Shown: positions 52,420 through 59,357 of the stretch, piece after piece | Layout of the letters: each line of letters opens with the position of its first letter | Position numbering within the stretch: position 1 is the first letter of the stretch | Assembly (NCBI RefSeq): GCF_011317445.1 | Contig: NZ_JAAAPL010000010.1 | Span: 1 to 59,357 of the forward strand | Length of the DNA stretch: 59,357 nt | Reading direction: 5' to 3' | Source of the DNA: Chelativorans multitrophicus | GTDB lineage: Bacteria > Pseudomonadota > Alphaproteobacteria > Rhizobiales > Rhizobiaceae | Translations under genes and position numbers: made by a program | Notes under the pieces: model-generated | Database searches by the model: none | What the model was told of the DNA's origin: nothing | Seen by the model: only the letters and a program-made list of their open reading frames with translations

Positions 52420-52962
52420 TCAGGTCATCACTTCAGAACGTGGAGGAATACTGCCCGTCACTGTAGATGCGGACAGTCTGCCTTCGTCGTCGATCAGGAT
52501 GAGACGCGCCGGAGGACTGCTGCTCCATTTCCATAGCACAAGATTCATATCCTCGGGCGTAGAACCAGCAGCAAAGCTTCGAACGAGTAGGCCATTATAG
52601 CCTGCGTCGATCAAGCGTCGGGCAAAACCTTGCGTTCTGGCTTCGCCGCTGGCTTTCATCTGATCGCGCCAGGTCGTGTCAGCGATGGCCGCGGCGTCCA
52701 TTCCTTCGGCTGAAAGCGCCATCTCGTCGTGGCAGTCGAAGATGCTGTCGATCTCCGCGTCGTAGGAGACCAGCGTGGTTGGCTGCAGATTACCCACCTG
52801 GTTGGCCTCTCTCAGAGCTGTTACGATGGATAGAGAGGTGTAGAGAGCGGGCACCCCTTTCGGATTGAACCTGCCGCCATATAGCTCCGCTCCCCGCCCG
52901 GATAGCGGCTCACGGGCATAGATCGGGTTTAGCGCCCTATAGAGCTTGCCGTTATAGTGCAT
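52420..52962 (-). CDS. RES-domain toxin of a type II toxin-antitoxin system
   Basis: 180 residues with the RES hallmark: Arg in LYRALNPIYAREPLSGRGAE, GGRFNPKGVPALYTS and a late Ser region (LLVRSFAAGSTPED). RES toxins attack NAD+ (degrade or phosphorylyse it) when not neutralised. The gene begins eight bases after the Xre-type antitoxin stop on the same strand, the usual antitoxin-first order. It sits just after repC and probably stabilises the plasmid. Confidence 0.9.
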   Translation of the reverse strand: MHYNGKLYRALNPIYAREPLSGRGAELYGGRFNPKGVPALYTSLSIVTALREANQVGNLQPTTLVSYDAEIDSIFDCHDEMALSAEGMDAAAIADTTWRDQMKASGEARTQGFARRLIDAGYNGLLVRSFAAGSTPEDMNLVLWKWSSSPPARLILIDDEGRLSASTVTGSIPPRSEVMT

Positions 52963-52970
52963 CCGGGCGT

Positions 52971-53321
52971 TCAGGCATGCACGCCCGCATCAACCGCGTC
53001 GATGTAATCGAGCACGTCGTCAGCTCGTCCGCTGCGCACGAGCTGCATGGCCGTCTGACCGGAAAACCCCGGGAGTGGTTCCGAGCGGTACCAGGCATAG
53101 GCCATCAGCGCCGAACCGAAACGCGGCTCCACCTTATTGATGACCTCGATCATTTCACGCAGCCGGCGCTGGGTCTTATCCGACCGGACCCGATCCCTGC
53201 GCTGGATCGCGTCTTTGCCCAGACCGGCCGTGCGGGCGATCTCCTCGCTTGTTGTCCGGAATGCTTCAGCGATCCGGCGCGGAGCGAAAATTCCATCATC
53301 CGCATATTGGGCGAGGCCCAT
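52971..53321 (-). CDS. Xre/MbcA/ParS-type antitoxin (DUF2384)
   Basis: 116 residues from the ATG at 53321, with GGGAG eight bases upstream. The N-terminal Xre-like part includes IAEAFRTTSEEIARTAGLGK. The C-terminal toxin-binding domain reads LREMIEVINKVEPRFGSALM, AYAWYRSEPLPGFSGQTAMQ and LVRSGRADDVLDYIDAVDAG, the DUF2384 signature. It neutralises the RES toxin and likely represses the pair. A longer frame exists upstream to 53513 but its extra residues do not look like the family. Confidence 0.88.
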   Translation of the reverse strand: MGLAQYADDGIFAPRRIAEAFRTTSEEIARTAGLGKDAIQRRDRVRSDKTQRRLREMIEVINKVEPRFGSALMAYAWYRSEPLPGFSGQTAMQLVRSGRADDVLDYIDAVDAGVHA

Positions 53322-53680
53322 GAATCGGAACTCCCATGTATTGTGCCAGTGATCTTGACGTAAGATAGCGTCAGAAGAGATGGAATTCAAGAGAGCAGGG
53401 AGGCGTCCCCGATACGGCGGACCGCCGACGTCTGCCGCTCGCGATTCCAGCACATCGGCCTGATCAGGGCTGAAAGGCATCCAGCCGGGCAGGGTGCTCG
53501 GCCGCAATTGCACCTCCGTTCCGCTCCGCTGGCGAGCATCTCTAACGGGACTTGGGCCGCCCGATAAAGCCGCATCGCAGTTACGGAACGGAATGATTGC
53601 ACAGCGATCCCGTCGATGCTGCGAAGGTGAAAGTCCTGACCACCTAGTTATTAGGGGTCAAAACCAGGGTAGGGGTTTTT
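53322..53680. other. Gap between the RES/Xre pair and the recombinase gene
   Basis: Contains the promoter region of the antitoxin. The minus-strand frame stays open to 53513 without family content. Nothing else is recognised, and no obvious terminator for the recombinase gene is seen. Confidence 0.35.
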
Positions 53681-54898
53681 CTATAGACCCGACGCTTTGG
53701 TGAGATTAACGCGAAAACGGTCCCGCCGCCGCTGGTACTTGCGGGTCATTTCTGCGCTCGAGTGACCGAGCTGCTTCTGCACGTAGCGTTCGTCAACCTC
53801 GGCGGAGGACGCAAGGCCGGCACGAAGCGAATGGCCGGCAAAAAGCTTCACTCGATCCTTTTCGCTCAGGTCTCCGCGCACGCCTGCTTCCATTGCTGTT
53901 CGTTTGACCAACCGCGCGACCTCCTGGTCGTTGAGGCGCTCGGCGCCGACGACCTTGCCTCGACCAGTTACCCTCCGAAACAGCGGACCATGGGCGATGC
54001 GGGCAAACTTGAGCCAAGTTTCGAGCGCCACGACGGGGCAGGTGGCGTTCGAGGAGCCGCGCCCGATCTCCACCTCGCGCCAGCCGGTCTTGCCGCGGAG
54101 CGTGACCAGGAGGCCCTTGTCGAGGATCTCCACCCAGCCGCGGCCGTCCTCCGTCTGGTCGCGGCCGCAATCGAGCCCGACGACTTCGGAGCGGCGCAGC
54201 CCGCCGGCGAAGCCCAAAAGCAACATGGCCCGGTCGCGCAGCCCACGCAACGTGCCACGGTCGAGTGTCTCCAGCATAGCGATCAGGTCCTCGGGCAGGA
54301 TCGCCTCCTTCTGCCGGGGCGGAGCGGCGTGCTTGTTGCGTATGCCGGCCATGACGGTGGCAATGTGCCGGTCCTTGCGGTCGAGCGGTTGCCCGCGCTG
54401 GGCATAGTTCCACGTCAGCGAGGAGAGCCGGCGCTCGATCGTCGACACGGAATTGGGCTTCTTGTCGCCGGTCGCCTTTCCCGAGGCGCATGCCGTGATG
54501 TAGAGGCCGACCACCTGGGGATCCGGCGGAAACATCTCGACGCCCTGCCGCCTGCTCCAGCTGGCAAAATGCTTCCAGTCTGAGGCGTAGGCGCGGCGTG
54601 TGTTGGCCGAGCTCGCTGCGTCGACATAAACGCGGGCGCGATCGGCCAGCGCATCGAGATGCGTCGGCAGGCGAGAATTGGCGACGGCCGGAACAGGGGA
54701 GGGGGTTTGGGCTTCCGCCGACAGCTCGTCCGTCGCGCGCCCCATCTCCATGACCACGTCGATGATGTCGGGCAAGTCCTCGGCGATCGGCGCATCGTGC
54801 TCGGCCGAGGGTTGGTCGATCCCCGGCGGCGTTTTCTGTGGTCGAGCGGAGCCGTGCTGAGTACGTTTTTCGGTGTTTTGATCGACGAGAGAAGCCAT
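53681..54898 (-). CDS. Tyrosine recombinase (site-specific integrase)
   Basis: 405 residues from the ATG at 54898; the frame reaches 54946 but its extra residues cross an inverted repeat. The SAM-like N-terminal domain has ANTRRAYASDWKHFASWSRR. Catalytic residues are visible: Arg in AGGLRRSEVVGL, Lys in LRGKTGWREVEI, His/Arg in FAGHSLRAGLASS, His in QKQLGHSSAEM and the Tyr in TRKYQRRR. Such enzymes resolve plasmid multimers or integrate elements. It is divergent from DUF1403 and the ScpB-like gene, a trio that may work together. Confidence 0.9.
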   Translation of the reverse strand: MASLVDQNTEKRTQHGSARPQKTPPGIDQPSAEHDAPIAEDLPDIIDVVMEMGRATDELSAEAQTPSPVPAVANSRLPTHLDALADRARVYVDAASSANTRRAYASDWKHFASWSRRQGVEMFPPDPQVVGLYITACASGKATGDKKPNSVSTIERRLSSLTWNYAQRGQPLDRKDRHIATVMAGIRNKHAAPPRQKEAILPEDLIAMLETLDRGTLRGLRDRAMLLLGFAGGLRRSEVVGLDCGRDQTEDGRGWVEILDKGLLVTLRGKTGWREVEIGRGSSNATCPVVALETWLKFARIAHGPLFRRVTGRGKVVGAERLNDQEVARLVKRTAMEAGVRGDLSEKDRVKLFAGHSLRAGLASSAEVDERYVQKQLGHSSAEMTRKYQRRRDRFRVNLTKASGL

Positions 54899-54922
54899 TG
54901 TTCCATAAAAGTACATAACGAA

Positions 54923-54941
54923 CGATAATGCAAGATTATCG
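54923..54941. promoter_or_regulatory. Palindrome in the recombinase/DUF1403 divergent region
   Basis: CGATAAT (54923-54929) and ATTATCG (54935-54941) form perfect 7-bp arms around GCAAG. It lies 25 bases upstream of the recombinase start and about 84 bases before the DUF1403 start. It may be an operator for both genes or a recombinase core-like site. Confidence 0.45.
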
Positions 54942-55024
54942 GTCATTATTTATCCACGACAGGCGCGGCGGTTTTGCAATCATATGCTTGCAAAAAGCGC
55001 CGCTGTTCTTCAGCATTGTCGGCG

Positions 55025-56056
55025 ATGATTCTGCGTCTCAACCCCTCGTCGCGCCATCGTGGCACGCCCCCCGGATCGGCCGCGGCCGTCCCGTTGACGG
55101 CGGTGCCGGCTTGGCTGCGCAGCGCGGTTCCGGGCGCGCAAAGCGTTGCCGGGAACGGAGTCGAGGATGTTGCGCTCGCGGCGGGTGCCGCCCTCGGCAC
55201 GCTCGATGCGGTGGTGCGCCGGCAGGAGCGATGGGCCGGTGCCTGGCGGCAACGCCTCGCACTGGCGGCCGCCGCCGCCACGACGAAGCAGGCGGGGCGC
55301 CTCGAGGACGAAGCAGCCCTGCGCGATGCGCTGCTGCTGACGAAGGGCGCTGACGATGTCGGGCCTGGCGGCCAGATGCTGTGGGCGTGGCGGCGGCTAA
55401 CGGCGCAGCCGAGCGCGGAGCTTCTGACGGCGAAAACCCTCGCCGCGGTGCTGCAGGACTTCGGTCATGCCCGCGACGACGCTGCGGTCAGCGGGCTGGC
55501 GGACGAACTGCGGCAGCTTGCCGGCAATTCCGGAACCCTCGGCGTGCTGACGGGCGCGTTGATGGCCGCCGAGCGGCACGGCTTCGGGCGCCTCCTGGGA
55601 GCCTGGCTTGCCGATGCTGTGCTGGCGCAGCGGCTCGGGTGGGCGCATGCAATACCGCTGCTGGGTGCCGAGCCCGCTTTCAGCGCAGGGGCTGCGCGAT
55701 CACGGCGGGCGCGTGCCGGGGTTGCGGTAATGGGCGGTGAGAAAGGTCCGCATGCTACGACGAATCTGCTCGCGGCACAGGCGCGCGCAGCTCTGCGCGC
55801 GATTGACCTGTCGTCCGAATTGGGACGTCGCGCGGACCGGCTACTTGCCGTGGCGCCAAAACTCAGGGCCAAGGGAGCGGATGCGATCGTCGACCGGTTC
55901 CTGAACGAGGATGCGCTGGTCGCGTCGCGGGGAGACAGGGACAAACATACCGGCATGAGTGATCGCGGCCTGCGCCGCCTGTTTGACCGGTTGGTCGCGC
56001 TCGGCGCCGTGCGCGAGCTGTCCGGCCGGCCGACCTTCCGCATCTACGGGCTGTGA
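55025..56056 (+). CDS. DUF1403 family protein
   Basis: About 343 residues, high in Ala, Leu and Arg. The conserved DUF1403 stretch is AGAALGTLDAVVRRQERWAG, WRQRLALAAAAATTKQAGRL, EDEAALRDALLLTKGADDVG. Function of the family is unknown. It is typically found on alphaproteobacterial plasmids beside an ScpB-like gene and a tyrosine recombinase, as here. The start is uncertain: an upstream ATG at 54974 has no family-like sequence after it. It overlaps the ScpB-like gene by four bases. Confidence 0.82.
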   Translation: MILRLNPSSRHRGTPPGSAAAVPLTAVPAWLRSAVPGAQSVAGNGVEDVALAAGAALGTLDAVVRRQERWAGAWRQRLALAAAAATTKQAGRLEDEAALRDALLLTKGADDVGPGGQMLWAWRRLTAQPSAELLTAKTLAAVLQDFGHARDDAAVSGLADELRQLAGNSGTLGVLTGALMAAERHGFGRLLGAWLADAVLAQRLGWAHAIPLLGAEPAFSAGAARSRRARAGVAVMGGEKGPHATTNLLAAQARAALRAIDLSSELGRRADRLLAVAPKLRAKGADAIVDRFLNEDALVASRGDRDKHTGMSDRGLRRLFDRLVALGAVRELSGRPTFRIYGL

Positions 56057-56799
56057 AGACAATGGCGGAGCGTGCGGCCAAGCGGCGAAAAGGGGGGCAG
56101 GGAGGCGAAGGCCGAGCAGACGACGGTCTGTTTGACCGCGAGCTGGATCATCTGCCGCCGGAAGCGCGCTGGCGCGAATGGATGCATCGCGTCGAGGCGG
56201 TGATTTTCGCCGCCAGCGAGCCGGTCAGCCGCCAGGTGCTGGCACGCATCGTCGGCGAGAGCTGCAGCATCGATCTTCTGATCGACGACATCCGCGAGGA
56301 GCTGCGCGGCCGGCCCTATGACCTCGTCGCCGTCGCCGGTGGTTTTCGGCACCTGACCAGGCCGGCCTATGCTGACGCCATCCGCAGTGCATTTGGCACG
56401 ACCGTCGGCGGCAGCGGGGGTGCGGGCGACCTCACGCAATCGGAGGTGCTGGTGCTGATGTGCATCGCCTATTTCCAACCGATCACCCGCGCCGAACTGT
56501 CGTCCTTTTTCGGCAAGGAGATTTCTCGCGACTTGATCGCCCATCTGCGCGGCGCGGGCATGATCGCGTCCGGCCCGCGTAGCCCGACGCCGGGCGCGCC
56601 CTACACCTACGTGACGACGAAAGCATTCCTGCTCGAGTTCGGCCTCGACACGCTGCGCGACCTGCCGGATTTCGAGGCGCTGGAGGATGCCGGGTTGCTG
56701 AGCAAGGAGAAGCTGCTCGCGCGCGACATTTTATCCGGGCTGGTTCGCGGGGCGGCGGACGAGCCGGACGGTGATTTCGTCCAGGACGAAGCCCTTTGA
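56053..56799 (+). CDS. ScpB-like condensin-associated protein (plasmid type)
   Basis: 248 residues. After a charged N-terminus come two winged-helix domains: WMHRVEAVIFAASEPVSRQV, LARIVGESCSIDLLIDDIRE, FRHLTRPAYADAIRSAFG, then LTQSEVLVLMCIAYFQPITR, AELSSFFGKEISRDLIAHLR. This is the ScpB fold that binds the ScpA kleisin in SMC complexes. No scpA or smc lies in the window, so it may recruit the chromosomal complex to the plasmid. Co-transcribed with DUF1403. Confidence 0.88.
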   Translation: MKTMAERAAKRRKGGQGGEGRADDGLFDRELDHLPPEARWREWMHRVEAVIFAASEPVSRQVLARIVGESCSIDLLIDDIREELRGRPYDLVAVAGGFRHLTRPAYADAIRSAFGTTVGGSGGAGDLTQSEVLVLMCIAYFQPITRAELSSFFGKEISRDLIAHLRGAGMIASGPRSPTPGAPYTYVTTKAFLLEFGLDTLRDLPDFEALEDAGLLSKEKLLARDILSGLVRGAADEPDGDFVQDEAL

Positions 56800-58120
<1,321 letters not shown>

Positions 58121-58121
<1 letters not shown>

Positions 58122-58546
58122 TGCTCTATCTCGACACGTCGCTAATCGTCGCGGCGCTCTCCAATGAAGCGATGACGCAGCGTGTTCAGGCATGGATTGC
58201 GGAGCAGGATCCCGCACAGCTTCTTATCAGCGACTGGACCGTTACCGAGATGTCGTCGGCCATGGCGATCAAGCTGCGGACCGGACAGATCAGCCTTGAG
58301 CAGCGCGCGGCGGCGCTCGCCATGTTCAACAAGCTTGTTGCCGAGAGCTTCACCGTGCTGCCGGTGACGGGCGGGCAGTTCCGGGCGGCGGCGAGGTTTG
58401 CCAACCAGCATACCTTAGGACTCCGCGCCGGCGATGCGCTGCATCTTGCCGTCGCGTCGGAGCATGGCGCCACGGTGCATACGCTCGACCAGCGGCTTGC
58501 CGACGCCGGACCGGCGCTCGGTGTGCCCGCGCAGTTGCTGACATGA
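58121..58546 (+). CDS. vapC: VapC-type PIN-domain ribonuclease toxin
   Basis: 141 residues. PIN catalytic acids are seen in [13 protein letters not shown] (first Asp), [14 protein letters not shown] (Glu), [12 protein letters not shown] (Asp) and [10 protein letters not shown] (last Asp). VapC toxins cleave initiator tRNA or rRNA when free. The translational overlap with the antitoxin is typical. Likely a second plasmid addiction module. Confidence 0.92.
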
Positions 58547-58588
58547 TCCGGGCCTTCTCCAGCTTGGCCGGTCCGCCGGGGAGCCGCC

Positions 58589-58841
58589 ATGGCCGGTGAT
58601 TGGTCGAACGAGCAGAACGACGCAATCGTGGCGGATCATTCGCAATGCTCGTGGACGACACCGCCGGGCGGACCTCCTGCTCCGGGACCGGGTCGTTTAT
58701 CTAACAGACCTATTCCGAACGGGTCGAAAGCGCCAAAGAAGTAGCGAAGCGGGTGAACCAACCTTCGCAATAGCGGCATCTGCGTTGGCAAGGGGTGAGG
58801 CGACCGGGCAACTCATGAAACTCGCAAACGCAGCTTCCTAG
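58589..58841 (+). pseudogene. Small decayed hypothetical gene
   Basis: The frame begins MAGDWSNEQNDAIVADH, an opening seen on larger proteins of unknown function or restriction-type nucleases, as I recall. It then shifts to AMLVDDTAGRTS. Further on, QLMKLANAAS appears in another frame. No intact product is possible. Confidence 0.4.
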
Positions 58842-59096
58842 CTAGAGGCCTTGGGCAATCCGATTCGGCCTCAGCTCTACCGCGTTCTTGTCCGCGCCGG
58901 CGGCGATGGGCATATGTCGGCAGCATCCAGGATAAGCTGGGCATTCCCGCCTCCACCCTATCGTACTAAATCAAAAGACTTGTTGATTCCGGGCTGGTTT
59001 CCCAGGAACGCCAGCGACGACATTGATATGCAAGGCGCATTACCCCGCAATGCAGGCGCTTATCGGCTATCTTGCAGACGAATGTTGCGCGGATGG
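58842..59096 (+). pseudogene. ArsR-family regulator, frameshifted
   Basis: Three forward frames together give LEALGNPIRPQLYRVLVRAG, then GSIQDKLGIPASTLSY (with a stop after it) and KRLVDSGLVSQERQ, then CKAHYPAMQALIGYLADECC. This is the winged helix of a small ArsR-type repressor with at least two frameshifts and stops. It would have controlled the following transporter gene. Confidence 0.7.
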
Positions 59097-59144
59097 CAGG
59101 TGTCCGCCTTTGCGTAGCAAGAAAAGCCGCATCGGGAGCACTGC

Positions 59145-59309
59145 GTGAAGCCAGCACCGGAGAGTACCAACACAGGGTGGTTCATCAGCGCCCTCGGCGC
59201 TGCGCAAATCTGCTCGAGGGGAACGCTCTTCTATGGCTTCCCCTTGATCGCGGAAGCCATGCGCACCGACCTGGGGTCGGAACAAGAGCAGTGCCAAATC
59301 GTACGCTAA
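59145..59309 (+). pseudogene. MFS transporter, N-terminal fragment
   Basis: From a GTG at 59145: TNTGWFISALGAAQICSRGT, then LFYGFPLIAEAMRTDLG, the first membrane segments of a major facilitator. The tryptophan expected after DLG is missing and the frame ends 12 codons later. The ArsR remnant just upstream suggests an original regulator-transporter pair. The last 48 bases of the window show only an unassigned frame. Confidence 0.65.
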
Positions 59310-59357
59310 GGCCGAACGGATGGTGAACGTCATGCGGCGCGCAACATTCGGCCGGGA

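Noticed and set aside
53322-53513. Longer start for the Xre-type antitoxin
   Set aside because: The extra 64 residues are unlike the family, and the ATG at 53321 has a good ribosome-binding site.
59250-59357. Possible ISL3-type transposase tail (a frame reading VNVMRRATFGR at the window end)
   Set aside because: Only about a dozen residues fit and the window ends; not enough to call an element.

Overview
The window reads as part of an alphaproteobacterial secondary replicon, most likely from the Hyphomicrobiales (rhizobia and relatives). The evidence is a complete repABC cassette (repA 48513-49727, repB 49724-50734, repC 50891-52096) with two identical 16-bp palindromic parS-type sites and a counter-transcribed RNA between repB and repC. 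Dense ABC/TRAP transporter clusters with sugar-acid enzymes, typical of rhizobial megaplasmids, agree with this. The exact genus cannot be told from sequence alone. I saw no rRNA, tRNA or CRISPR array.

Layout. (1) 1-5.7 kb: hexuronate catabolism (kdgK partial, uxaC, uxuB, uxuA and a GntR/FCD repressor) with a shared 22-bp near-palindromic operator. (2) 5.7-16.2 kb: a decayed region with IS6-family remnants, a 305-bp transposon-end pair, and broken mmgE/prpD, ridA, opine-dehydrogenase-like and peptide-binding-protein genes. It surrounds an intact iron-alcohol dehydrogenase/amidohydrolase pair and an intact TRAP transporter, whose promoters share one architecture. (3) 16.3-27.7 kb: a large divergent sugar-acid locus. 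Going left are a Gfo/Idh oxidoreductase, two permeases, an SDR, an HbpS/UPF0303-like protein, an RraA-like protein and an ATPase. Going right are a GntR regulator, a UxuA-like dehydratase, a binding protein, an enolase-superfamily dehydratase and an atypical SDR. (4) 27.8-33.4 kb: 2-hydroxyacid dehydrogenase, LysR regulator, polar amino-acid-type ABC transporter and an NTF2-like protein. (5) 33.8-41.1 kb: a six-gene leftward operon (iron/spermidine-type ABC transporter, enolase-superfamily enzyme, alpha/beta hydrolase, IclR). (6) 41.7-46.3 kb: a galactonate-dehydratase-like enzyme and a D-tartrate module (tarD, tartrate dehydrogenase, LysR). (7) 46.3-48.4 kb: IS6 and monooxygenase debris. (8) 48.4-58.5 kb: the plasmid backbone with repABC, RES/Xre toxin-antitoxin, tyrosine recombinase, DUF1403, ScpB-like protein and Phd/VapC. 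(9) 58.5 kb to the end: decayed ArsR and MFS genes.

Working together, the uxaC/uxuB/uxuA/kdgK set would convert glucuronate or galacturonate to 2-keto-3-deoxy-6-phosphogluconate. The other clusters appear to import and dehydrate further acid sugars: four enolase-superfamily members and two UxuA-type enzymes lie within 42 kb. The tartrate module makes oxaloacetate and pyruvate/glycerate-level products. Each cluster carries its own regulator or its own recognisable operator. The replicon is held by repABC partition plus two addiction modules.
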